From the NCBI GenBank assembly GCA_030041195.1, contig JASHOI010000199.1, positions 1 through 8,223 of the forward strand: a DNA stretch of 8,223 bases, given 5' to 3'. A program made the position numbers and the translations under genes. This DNA comes from Streptosporangiaceae bacterium. GTDB taxonomy: Bacteria; Actinomycetota; Actinomycetes; Streptosporangiales; Streptosporangiaceae. Below are positions 1 through 6,167 of the stretch, in pieces; the stretch's first letter is position 1; each line of letters begins with the position of its first letter. Below the pieces are notes generated by a model. That model was not told the origin of the DNA and did no database searches. It saw only the letters and a list, made by a program, of their open reading frames with translations.

Positions 1-1059
1 GCGTTCCCCGCCAGCGGCTCGTCAGGGCTCAGCGTGGGCGACGTGAGCGCGTTGTATGAGACCCCGGCCGACATCAACTGGCGGCTGGAGGCGCTTCGGT
101 TCTTCCAGGAGATCGGCGCTGAAGTGGGGCTCACCATGGTCGGCGGGCTCCGCATCGTCTACACCGGAGAGGATCAGCGGCGAGTGGAGGCAGCCGCCGC
201 GCGGTACGCCGAGCGTGGCATGCCAGCCCGGGTGATAACCGCGCTCGAAGCCCGGCAGATGGTCCCGGACCTGCGGGTCGATGACGTCGCTGCCGCGCTG
301 ACCACGCCGATGGCCGGGCACCTGGACGGGACCCTGCTCTGCCGCGCGTACCGCAAGCGTGCCGAGGCGGGAGGAGCACGGGTCATCACCTCGGCCCGCA
401 TCGTTGACGTCGTGACCGGACCGGGGTCGATCTGGCTTCGCACGCTGGAAGGCAGGCACCGGATGGACGTCGTCGTCAACGCGGCCGGGCCATGGGCCGC
501 GCCCGTCGCGCGGATGCTAGGAACGCACGCCCCGGTTCACAACCACCGGAGCCAGGTCTGCCAAGTTCGCGCGGACCGGCCGCTGCCCTACGCGATGCCG
601 CAGTTCCAGGACTCGTTCGCCTACGTCGATACCGGCGACGGCCTCTACGTCCATCCGGATTCCCGGTCGGAGTTCCTCATCGGCGTGCACCGCAACTCGG
701 CGCGTACCCCATCGTGCGACCCAGACCGCTTCCCCAGGTCCGTCGACGAGGATTATCACGGCGATCTGGCGCCAGTGCTGCAGCACCGGTTTCCCGGCCT
801 GGCCGAGCTACGGCTGGTGGGCGGCTGGAGCGGTCTGTACCCGACCAGCCCGGATCTCCGCCCCATCGTCGGTGCCTATAGCGCCGACCCGCGCATCGTG
901 GCGGCAGCCGGGCTCGGCGGCGCGGGAGTACAGCTGTCCGTCGCCATGGGCAGGATCGCGGCCGGGTGGATAGCGGAAGGCCGCGCTCCCGAGGACGCCG
1001 AGGCGGCCGCGCTAGCCCCCGACCGGCTAATGCCAGATCCTGGCAACCAAGCTTGCTAA
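1..1059 (+). CDS. FAD-dependent oxidoreductase, DAO family (glycine/D-amino acid or amine oxidase type), 5' partial
   Basis: The frame is open from base 1, so the gene begins before the window; 352 residues remain. Roughly 40-50 residues with the GxGxxG FAD-binding Rossmann motif are therefore missing. The first residues (ASGSSGLSVG) match the stretch just after the Rossmann fold in DAO-family flavoenzymes. VVNAAGPWA (472-498) is the usual second FAD-contact segment. The C-terminal part has GGWSGLYPTSPDLRPIVG (820-873) and GLGGAGVQLS (910-939), the typical flavin-closing end of this family. Such enzymes oxidise an amine or amino acid with O2 or another acceptor to an imine, then an aldehyde or keto acid plus ammonia. 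The downstream permease and aminoaldehyde-type dehydrogenase suggest an amine substrate (PuuB-like role), which is inference. A GTG at 34 is an internal codon, not a credible start. The substrate cannot be read from the sequence. Confidence 0.85.
   Translation, partial: AFPASGSSGLSVGDVSALYETPADINWRLEALRFFQEIGAEVGLTMVGGLRIVYTGEDQRRVEAAAARYAERGMPARVITALEARQMVPDLRVDDVAAALTTPMAGHLDGTLLCRAYRKRAEAGGARVITSARIVDVVTGPGSIWLRTLEGRHRMDVVVNAAGPWAAPVARMLGTHAPVHNHRSQVCQVRADRPLPYAMPQFQDSFAYVDTGDGLYVHPDSRSEFLIGVHRNSARTPSCDPDRFPRSVDEDYHGDLAPVLQHRFPGLAELRLVGGWSGLYPTSPDLRPIVGAYSADPRIVAAAGLGGAGVQLSVAMGRIAAGWIAEGRAPEDAEAAALAPDRLMPDPGNQAC
1031..1045 (+). other. Small perfect hairpin at the 3' end of the oxidoreductase gene
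   Basis: TGCCAG and CTGGCA are complementary around a 3-nt loop, 12 nt before the stop codon. No T-run follows, so it is not a standard intrinsic terminator. It may simply be coding sequence. Confidence 0.25.
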
Positions 1060-1088
1060 CTGCCCGGAAGCCTTGGCCGCCCACAACT

Positions 1089-1109
1089 GTCATTAGCTGT
1101 ATTAATGAC
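1089..1109. promoter_or_regulatory. Candidate operator: perfect inverted repeat GTCATTA-N7-TAATGAC
   Basis: Two 7-bp arms (1089-1095 and 1103-1109) are perfect inverted complements with a 7-nt spacer, centred about 121 nt before the permease start. The dyad contains T-N11-A (T1093, A1105), the general form of a LysR-family box. The LysR gene at 4038-5033 is an obvious candidate to bind it, but another regulator is possible. I found no second copy in the gap ahead of the LysR gene. Confidence 0.5.
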
Positions 1110-1167
1110 CACCGCAACGATGCGTTATTGCAGTCACGTCCGGAGAACTGCGAATCTGGGCGCACTT

Positions 1168-1194
1168 GGGTGCTGGCAGCCGGGCCAGATACCC
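1168..1194 (+). other. Imperfect hairpin in the permease mRNA leader
   Basis: CTGGC (1173-1177) pairs with GCCAG (1184-1188) around a 6-nt loop, and an outer GGGT (1168-1171) pairs with ACCC (1191-1194) across small bulges. It ends about 12 nt before the ribosome binding site. It could affect mRNA stability or translation. In GC-rich DNA such hairpins are common by chance. Confidence 0.25.
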
Positions 1195-1205
1195 GCGTCA
1201 CATGC

Positions 1206-1215
1206 GAAGAGGGGG
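1206..1215 (+). promoter_or_regulatory. Ribosome binding site deciding the permease start
   Basis: The purine-rich GAAGAGGGGG ends 4 nt before the ATG at 1220. An in-frame TTG at 1166 and an ATG at 1202 lie upstream, but neither has a comparable Shine-Dalgarno sequence at the right distance. This favours 1220 as the start. Confidence 0.55.
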
Positions 1216-1219
1216 CAGG

Positions 1220-2671
1220 ATGGCCAGGCAGCACGCGGCCCCAGCGGTGCAGGGCGCCGCGGGTCCCCGCCTCGTCAGGGACGCTATCGGCCTGCCCGGA
1301 AGCATCATTCTCGACATGGCGGGATCGGGTCCAGCCGCGGTGATCGCGATAACCCTCGTCCCGCTGCTCACCGCCTCCGCGTACGGCATCGTGCCGACGA
1401 TGCTGGTTACCACGGCAGCCATGCTCTGCATCGCTGTGGCCTTCCAGCGGCTCAACCTCTGGGAGCAGAACGCCGGCGGCCCCTACAAGTGGGTGGCCAG
1501 GGCCATTGGCCCGTTCGCCGGGTTCGCCGTCGGGTGGGTGCTTTTCGCCGCATTTGTGCTCGCGGCAATCGCCGACGTGGTGACCCTTGGGCCGGCCGTC
1601 CTCGGCCTGCTGGGCATGAACACCGGCAGCCAGGCGGGCACGGCCGTCGCGGCCGTTGTCATAGGCGCGCTCCTCGTGGCGTCTGCCGTAATCGGCATCC
1701 GGCTCACCGAGCGCCTTCAGGTGGCTCTTGCAATTGCCGAATACCTCATCCTGGCCGCCTTCGCTGTCTTCGCGCTGATCGCGGTTCTCGTGACACACCT
1801 GAAGGGCAGCTTCGCGCCAAACGCGCACTACCTGAGCTTCACCGGCACCGGCACCGGCACGTTCTCGGCGGCGCTGCTGGTCTCGATCTTCTTCTTCGCC
1901 GAATGGGACGCAGGAATCTATGAGAGTGAGGAGACCCGGCGGCCATCCCGCAATCCCGGCCTTGCGGTCATCATCGCGGTGGCGATCCTAGGCGTGCTCT
2001 ACACCCTGACGTCGGTCGCCTTCGCCGGCGTCGCGTCGCCGGCGCAGATGAATGCGCACGCGGCGAACGCGGCGGTGTTCGTGGCTGACCGGCTCGGCGG
2101 TCCGGTCGCCAGCCACGTCATGGCGATCGCCGTGGTCTCGTCGGTGCTGGCCACCACCCAGGCCACGTTCGTGGCCATCGCCCGGATCTCGATGTCGATG
2201 TCGCGGGATCAGGTCATGCCCGGCTGGCTCGGGCAGGTCAGCCCGCGGTTCCGGACTCCGGCGACGGCCACGATCGTGATCGGCGTGGCGTCTATCGCAC
2301 TCACGCTGGTCTACGTCTACTCCTCCTCGGTGGCCAGCGCGCTGTCCGACCTCATTTCCACCGACGGCCTGATGTTCGCCATCTACTACGCGGCAACGGG
2401 CCTGACGGCTGCCTGGCTGCACCGGCACCGGCTGACCAGCAGCTGGAAAGAATCATTGCTGGGTGCGCTCGCGCCCACCGCCGGGGCGGCCCTGCTGATC
2501 TGGGTCTCGGAGCGGACGATCGCGAGCTTCTCCGTGCCCGAGCGCTGGGTACTGGCCGGGATCGCGGTCCTGGGGCTGGCGATGCTCGCGGTCGCCCGTT
2601 TCGTCTACCGGGCACCGATCTTCTCCACCCCGCGCACCGAGATCGGAGGACGAGCAGATGAGCACGAGTGA
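1220..2671 (+). CDS. APC-superfamily amino acid/polyamine permease
   Basis: With the start at 1220 the protein is 483 residues, normal for the family, and about 12 hydrophobic segments are visible. Residues 84-106 (NAGGPYKWVARAIGPFAGFAVGW) carry the APC GG-x-Y motif at the third membrane segment. Residues 222-250 (FFFAEWDAGIYESEETRRP, then NPGLAV) match the conserved glutamate-rich loop of amino acid permeases, with an unusual EWD where many members have a Gly-Asp pair. APC carriers import amino acids or polyamines by proton symport or exchange in the cytoplasmic membrane. The C-terminal tail after residue 464 is cytoplasmic and polar. The stop overlaps the start of the dehydrogenase gene by 14 nt, indicating one transcript and probable translational coupling. 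The cargo is inferred from the flanking oxidase and dehydrogenase to be an amine or amino acid; specificity cannot be read. Confidence 0.9.
   Translation: MARQHAAPAVQGAAGPRLVRDAIGLPGSIILDMAGSGPAAVIAITLVPLLTASAYGIVPTMLVTTAAMLCIAVAFQRLNLWEQNAGGPYKWVARAIGPFAGFAVGWVLFAAFVLAAIADVVTLGPAVLGLLGMNTGSQAGTAVAAVVIGALLVASAVIGIRLTERLQVALAIAEYLILAAFAVFALIAVLVTHLKGSFAPNAHYLSFTGTGTGTFSAALLVSIFFFAEWDAGIYESEETRRPSRNPGLAVIIAVAILGVLYTLTSVAFAGVASPAQMNAHAANAAVFVADRLGGPVASHVMAIAVVSSVLATTQATFVAIARISMSMSRDQVMPGWLGQVSPRFRTPATATIVIGVASIALTLVYVYSSSVASALSDLISTDGLMFAIYYAATGLTAAWLHRHRLTSSWKESLLGALAPTAGAALLIWVSERTIASFSVPERWVLAGIAVLGLAMLAVARFVYRAPIFSTPRTEIGGRADEHE
1841..1858 (+). repeat. Three tandem ACCGGC hexamers inside the permease gene
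   Basis: The 6-bp unit occurs three times, followed by ACG, and encodes a Thr-Gly run (residues 208-214) in an extramembrane loop before the membrane segment near 216-227. Unit gain or loss would keep the reading frame. Confidence 0.6.
2645..2650 (+). promoter_or_regulatory. Ribosome binding site of the aldehyde dehydrogenase gene
   Basis: GGAGGA lies 7 nt before the ATG at 2658, inside the last codons of the permease gene. It is a near-perfect Shine-Dalgarno and supports the 14-nt overlapping start. Confidence 0.7.
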
Positions 2672-4097
2672 TCCCGCGTCGTACGCGTGCCTCATCGATG
2701 GCGAGTGGCTGGCCGAGACACCGCGCGGCTTTCTGGACATAGAAGACCCGGCAACCACCGCCATCATCGCCCGCGTCCCGGCATGCGGTCCCGGTGAGGT
2801 CGACCGGGCCGTGGCAGGCGCCGTCCGCGTGCTGCCGGCGTGGCGCGAGACCACGCCTGCTCACCGGTCCGAGCTGCTGCTGGCCCTGTCCGACGCCATG
2901 CTGGCGCGACTGGATGACTTCGCCCGCACCGAGTCGCGCAACGCGGGCAAGCCGCTGCATGCCGCCCGGCTCGAGGCCGAGCACGCCATCGACGCGCTGC
3001 GGTTCTTCGCTGGGATCTGCAGATCCCCTGCCGGCCTGGCCGTCGGCGAGTACAGCCCCGACCTGACGATGATGATCCGCCGTGAGCCCATCGGCGTCGC
3101 GGCCCTCATCACGCCGTGGAACTACCCGCTGAACATGGTGCTCTGGAAGCTCGGCCCGGCCCTGGCGGCAGGTAACACCTGCGTGGTGAAGCCGTCGGAA
3201 CTGACGCCCCTGACCGCGCTGATGACGGCGCAACTGGCCGACGAAATCCTGCCGAAGGGCGTGCTGAGCGTCGTCACCGGCGTAGGCGAGATGGCGGGGC
3301 GGCGCCTCGTCGAGCACCCGGACGTGTCGGTGGTCTCGCTCACCGGCGATGTCACCACCGGTCGGCAGGTCGCCGGGCAGGCGGGACCGCAGCTGAAGCG
3401 GCTGCATCTCGAGCTTGGCGGGAAGGCCCCCATGCTGATCCTGCCCGACGCGGATCCGGCCGCCGTCGCCTCGCGCCTTCCCGGAGGCGCGTTCTGGAAC
3501 GCTGGCCAGGACTGCACGGCGGCCACCCGGCTGCTTGTCGCTGGCGAGCGTTACGACGACCTCCTTTCGGCTGTCGTCGATACCACACAGGGCTTGCGCG
3601 TGGGCATCCCCGAGACCGAGACAGACCTGGACATGGGCCCAGTCATAAGCCGTAACCAGCAGCAGCGCGTCCTCGGCTTTGTTGAGCGGGCGCGCGGTGC
3701 CCAGATCATCGGCCACGACAACACCCCTGCCGGGCCCGGGTACTTTGTTCCGCCCACGGTCATCGCGAACGCGGGCCAGGGAGACGAAGTGGTCCAGAGG
3801 GAGATCTTCGGACCGGTCATCACCCTGCAGCCCTACCACGACCTGGCCGAGGGGCTCGCCATGGCCAACGGCGTCCCCTACGGGCTCGCGGCATCGATAT
3901 GGACCCGCGACATCGGCAAGGCCCTCGATCTGGCCAGAAAGCTAGACTTCGGCACGGTCTGGATAAACGATCACGGGACGTTCATCTCGGAGATGCCGCA
4001 CGGCGGGTTCAAGGATTCCGGCTACGGCAAAGACCTGTCAGTCTTCGCCCTCGAGGAATTCTCCCGGATCAAGAACGTCATGGCGAAGATCGGCTGA
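2658..4097 (+). CDS. NAD(P)-dependent aldehyde dehydrogenase, gamma-aminobutyraldehyde dehydrogenase (PatD)-like
   Basis: The 479-residue length matches the ALDH superfamily. Visible sites are PWNYP with Asn155 (oxyanion hole), VKPSE with Lys178 (cofactor), LELGGK with Glu252 (general base), NAGQDCTAA with nucleophile Cys286, and REIFGP with Glu382 and Phe384. All expected catalytic residues are present. NAGQDCTAA and the C-terminal SEMPHGGFKDSGYGKDLS closely resemble PatD/YdcW-type aminobutyraldehyde dehydrogenases, which oxidise 4-aminobutyraldehyde from putrescine to GABA. Betaine-aldehyde dehydrogenase relatives share much of this, so the exact aldehyde is uncertain. It is cytoplasmic and probably accepts the aldehyde made by the upstream flavin oxidase. 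It overlaps the permease by 14 nt at its start and the convergent LysR gene by 60 nt at its end. Confidence 0.9.
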   Translation: MSTSDPASYACLIDGEWLAETPRGFLDIEDPATTAIIARVPACGPGEVDRAVAGAVRVLPAWRETTPAHRSELLLALSDAMLARLDDFARTESRNAGKPLHAARLEAEHAIDALRFFAGICRSPAGLAVGEYSPDLTMMIRREPIGVAALITPWNYPLNMVLWKLGPALAAGNTCVVKPSELTPLTALMTAQLADEILPKGVLSVVTGVGEMAGRRLVEHPDVSVVSLTGDVTTGRQVAGQAGPQLKRLHLELGGKAPMLILPDADPAAVASRLPGGAFWNAGQDCTAATRLLVAGERYDDLLSAVVDTTQGLRVGIPETETDLDMGPVISRNQQQRVLGFVERARGAQIIGHDNTPAGPGYFVPPTVIANAGQGDEVVQREIFGPVITLQPYHDLAEGLAMANGVPYGLAASIWTRDIGKALDLARKLDFGTVWINDHGTFISEMPHGGFKDSGYGKDLSVFALEEFSRIKNVMAKIG

Positions 4098-5033
4098 ACG
4101 GACGCGCCCTGGGGCACGACCTGACAGCGCCGAGTCGGGCGGCCAGCGCCATTCCGCCTGCAAGAAGTCGTGAAAGCCCTGCAGTTCCTCGCTAGTGGGA
4201 CCGCTCAACCTGAGCAGGGCAACGTCGCGGTACAGCCGTGGGCTGGGCGGAACAAGCCGCAGATCTGACGGGACCGAGTATGCGTCTGCATCACCGTTCC
4301 CCAGGATCGCTGAGGCCGGCAGCAGGGCGACTCCCGCGCCTTGCCGGACCAGTTCCTTCAGCACATGGAAATCGTTAGCTTCCACCGCCGTCCGCGGGTA
4401 CGAGCCCAGCGGTTCGAAGAACAGCTCAGCAAGGCGCGTGGCCTGCCGTTCCCGGATGAATCCGAGCAACGGAAGGTCCCGGACGTCCTGTGCAGTCACT
4501 TCCTCCAGCTTGGCGATCCGGCTGTCGCTCCGCACCAGGAAGTAACTCGGCTCGCTTCCGAGACTGGTTACCGTCACTCCGGCATCGATCTCCGGATGAG
4601 AAAGCGCGATGTCGAGCTCATTGGCCCGCAGCATGCCCATGAGCTCGGCAGGGAGCCCGTTGATGACCGAGAATCGGCGCCCAGCGTGCGTGGCCAGGAA
4701 GTCCGCCAGGCGGGCCGACAACAGCCCGGCCAGCGACGGAATTGTGCCGATGCGGACGACGTCCGCTGTCCCCTGCGAGAGCCGATAGGCCGCATACTTA
4801 AGATCATCCATGCGCTCCAGCATGGCTCTGGCGTGGGGCAGCAATCGGGCGCCAGCGGCTGTCAGATGGATTCTCTGCCCGGATCGGTCAATGAGCTGCA
4901 GGCCCAGTTGCCGTTCAAGCTCCGTTAGATCGTGAGAGACCGCGCCCTGAGTCTTATAGAGCTGCTTCGCAGCGGCGGTGAGCGTGCCAAGCTCGGTAAT
5001 CGTGACAAACGTCCGGATATGACGCAGCTCCAT
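4038..5033 (-). CDS. LysR-family transcriptional regulator
   Basis: The protein is 331 residues against about 300 for the family. Residues 1-60 hold the winged helix-turn-helix (MELRHIRTFVTI, then LTAAAKQLYKTQGAVSHDLTELERQLG), which is the classic LysR start. A linker helix follows to about 88. Residues 93-295 form the co-inducer-binding domain (RIGTIPSLAG, ELDIALSHPEID, VRQGAGVALLPAS). About 35 residues after the usual end (LQAEWR) form an extra tail whose last 19 codons are antisense to the dehydrogenase gene. It lies convergent to the amine cassette and is its likely regulator. The inverted repeat at 1089-1109 is a candidate target, by inference. The Shine-Dalgarno is weak (GGTAGG, 2 nt from the ATG), but the N-terminus fits the family exactly. 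Confidence 0.92.
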   Translation of the reverse strand: MELRHIRTFVTITELGTLTAAAKQLYKTQGAVSHDLTELERQLGLQLIDRSGQRIHLTAAGARLLPHARAMLERMDDLKYAAYRLSQGTADVVRIGTIPSLAGLLSARLADFLATHAGRRFSVINGLPAELMGMLRANELDIALSHPEIDAGVTVTSLGSEPSYFLVRSDSRIAKLEEVTAQDVRDLPLLGFIRERQATRLAELFFEPLGSYPRTAVEANDFHVLKELVRQGAGVALLPASAILGNGDADAYSVPSDLRLVPPSPRLYRDVALLRLSGPTSEELQGFHDFLQAEWRWPPDSALSGRAPGRVRSADLRHDVLDPGEFLEGED

Positions 5034-5186
5034 CGCCTACCGGGCCCAAGCCGACGCCACCGGCCAGTTCCCGTCCCCTCCTTCTCCCTGCCTCGTTCTG
5101 CAGTGGCCTGACACTAGTAAAGCTGGCGCCAGCCCAGCGCGGTTGTTGCGCCTGCCCTCCTAAGCAGGTACCGCCAGGTATAGAGC
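5034..5186 (-). promoter_or_regulatory. Gap ahead of the LysR gene, with a 12-bp palindrome
   Basis: This 153-nt gap lies between the HD hydrolase and the LysR gene, both on the minus strand, and probably carries the LysR promoter. GCTGGCGCCAGC at 5122-5133 is a perfect palindrome, next to the AT-richer ACACTAGTAAA (5111-5121). A small hairpin (CCTGC 5151-5155, GCAGG 5164-5168) follows the HD gene but has no U-tract. I see no convincing -35/-10 pair and no open reading frame of note. Confidence 0.35.
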
Positions 5187-6011
5187 TCACTCGGGTATGA
5201 GATCTGCTGCTGCCCTGATCGCCTTGAATCGGTCCCGGGCGCGGTCAAGCTGGCCAAAAATGCGCTGCTTGACCTCGCCGCTGAGCGGCGTGTCTGGCCG
5301 GGCGATCAGGTCGGCGAGGACGGGTACGAGCGGCGCGTACTTGCTGGCGAGTCGGTCCAGCCGGGGCCCCGTGGTATGGATCAGTCCCACGCCGTTGTCG
5401 GTGAAGTCCGAGGCCTTGATGACCCGGGCCCATGGGCTGGCTTCCAGGCTCGCGGCCACGTGCTCCCGGTACTGCTCGTGACGGTCACGTCCTGGCTCGC
5501 GCGCTGGGTTGCTGACGGCCGCCACCAGTTCGGCCACCCGATCCCCGAACTGCTCGGCCAGCTCAGCTAGTGCATCTTGCGGATCGCCGCCCGTGGCCAG
5601 CTCCGCGGAGTGATCCTCGACTGCGTCGTGCAGCAGCGCCGCGCAGATCACGTCGGCATCGCGAACGTCGTAGTAAGCGATGATCCGGATGGCGACGCGC
5701 AGTAGGTGGTTCACGTACGGCTCGCGCTGTCGCCGGTCGTCGGCGTGCAGCCGCGCCGCCACCTCGAGCGCCTGTTCACACCGGACCCGGTCACCCTCGG
5801 GGACGCTAGCGATCTCGATCGCAAACCGTCCCCGGAGCCCGGCCTCGCCGTGCAGCGTGGTGATCGCGTGCAGTGGCATGGCCGCAAGCAGCCGTCGCTC
5901 GGCTGCACCCATCTCGCCGCAGTCGCTGAGCCGCTTGCCGCCAGCCGCGGAATGCGGCTGCACGGTGGCGGCTGTGCCGCGCGCCGTCGGCATCTGCTTC
6001 TCACCTGCCAT
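5187..6011 (-). CDS. HD-domain metal-dependent phosphohydrolase, RelA/SpoT-HD-like
   Basis: The protein is 274 residues with one HD domain at about 78-235. It has the full metal set: His102 (EPYVNHLLRVA), His128-Asp129 (AALLHDAVED) and Asp202 (VIKASDFTDN). Glu132-Asp133 directly after the HD pair corresponds to the ED pair of SpoT and MESH1 (p)ppGpp hydrolases, and FGDRVAELVAAVSNP continues that fold. No synthetase, TGS or ACT domain follows, so it would be a stand-alone hydrolase. An alarmone substrate is inference; other nucleotides are possible. The first ~40 residues are low-complexity and possibly disordered. ATG at 6011 is preferred because GGAGAAG lies 6 nt upstream; a second in-frame ATG occurs 6 codons in. 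It is divergent from the relaxase gene. Similar proteins are, to my recollection, common in actinomycetes, so it may be a chromosomal gene rather than mobile cargo. Confidence 0.8.
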   Translation of the reverse strand: MAGEKQMPTARGTAATVQPHSAAGGKRLSDCGEMGAAERRLLAAMPLHAITTLHGEAGLRGRFAIEIASVPEGDRVRCEQALEVAARLHADDRRQREPYVNHLLRVAIRIIAYYDVRDADVICAALLHDAVEDHSAELATGGDPQDALAELAEQFGDRVAELVAAVSNPAREPGRDRHEQYREHVAASLEASPWARVIKASDFTDNGVGLIHTTGPRLDRLASKYAPLVPVLADLIARPDTPLSGEVKQRIFGQLDRARDRFKAIRAAADLIPE

Positions 6012-6096
6012 CCGCGTCTTCTCCGAACGCCAGCTGTCCCGCCTTCCGCCAAATCTGTTTGCCTTCAGCCTACCCCGCCTTCACCCTCTTATCTGT

Positions 6097-6110
6097 CTGA
6101 TTTAAATCAG
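6097..6110. promoter_or_regulatory. Perfect 14-bp palindrome CTGATTTAAATCAG, candidate operator
   Basis: The sequence is identical to its reverse complement and the flanks do not extend it. It lies 58-71 nt before the relaxase start and 86-99 nt before the HD gene start, a suitable place for a dimeric repressor acting on either promoter. The binding protein is unknown. Confidence 0.45.
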
Positions 6111-6120
6111 CACACCTACG

Positions 6121-6131
6121 CATTACTAATG
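6121..6131. promoter_or_regulatory. Short palindrome CATTA-C-TAATG
   Basis: Two 5-bp arms flank one base. The same CATTA/TAATG half-sites form the core of the 1089-1109 repeat, there separated by 7 nt. The similarity may be coincidental because the arms are short and AT-rich. Confidence 0.25.
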
Positions 6132-6150
6132 ATCATGGTGGGTCGAGCGC

Positions 6151-6159
6151 GGGGAGGAG
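6151..6159 (+). promoter_or_regulatory. Ribosome binding site of the relaxase gene
   Basis: GGGGAGGAG ends 8 nt before the ATG at 6168. It fixes that start over in-frame ATGs further upstream, and the resulting N-terminus MAGIITIAKGHD is the usual one for actinobacterial TrwC relaxases. Confidence 0.65.
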
Positions 6160-6167
6160 AGTGGCCG

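Larger units (their letters stand above)
1060..1219 (+). promoter_or_regulatory. Intergenic leader/promoter region of the permease-dehydrogenase pair
   Basis: This 160-nt gap separates the oxidoreductase from the permease and is more AT-rich than its surroundings between 1085 and 1130. It holds the 21-bp inverted repeat at 1089-1109 and an imperfect hairpin at 1168-1194. A weak hexamer pair (TTGCAG at 1129-1134, GAATCT at 1152-1157) could be a sigma-70-like promoter but is far from consensus. The gap is long enough for the permease and dehydrogenase to have their own promoter, although read-through from the oxidoreductase is also possible. Confidence 0.45.
6012..6167. promoter_or_regulatory. 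Divergent intergenic region between the HD hydrolase and the relaxase
   Basis: This 156-nt region must hold the promoters for both directions. Bases 6081-6136 are unusually AT-rich for the window and contain three perfect dyads: the 14-bp palindrome at 6097-6110, CATTACTAATG at 6121-6131 and ATGATCAT at 6129-6136. No clean sigma-70 hexamer pair stands out. Because a relaxase gene begins here, a relic transfer origin is possible, but I see no recognisable nick site. Confidence 0.45.

Noticed and set aside
1166..1219. Upstream TTG or ATG starts for the permease
   Set aside because: There is no suitable ribosome binding site, and the added residues (LGAGSRARYPRHMRRGG) overlap the leader hairpin. 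ATG 1220 has the better signal.
677..1828. Long minus-strand open frame of 383 codons
   Set aside because: It lies opposite the oxidoreductase and permease genes, has low-complexity Arg/Gly/His-rich composition and no recognisable domain: an antisense shadow of GC-rich coding DNA.
2352..3839. Long minus-strand open frame of 495 codons
   Set aside because: It is opposite the permease end and the well-supported aldehyde dehydrogenase, and shows no family motifs.
4341..4928. Plus-strand open frame of 195 codons
   Set aside because: It is antisense to the LysR gene, whose HTH and ligand domain are clear.
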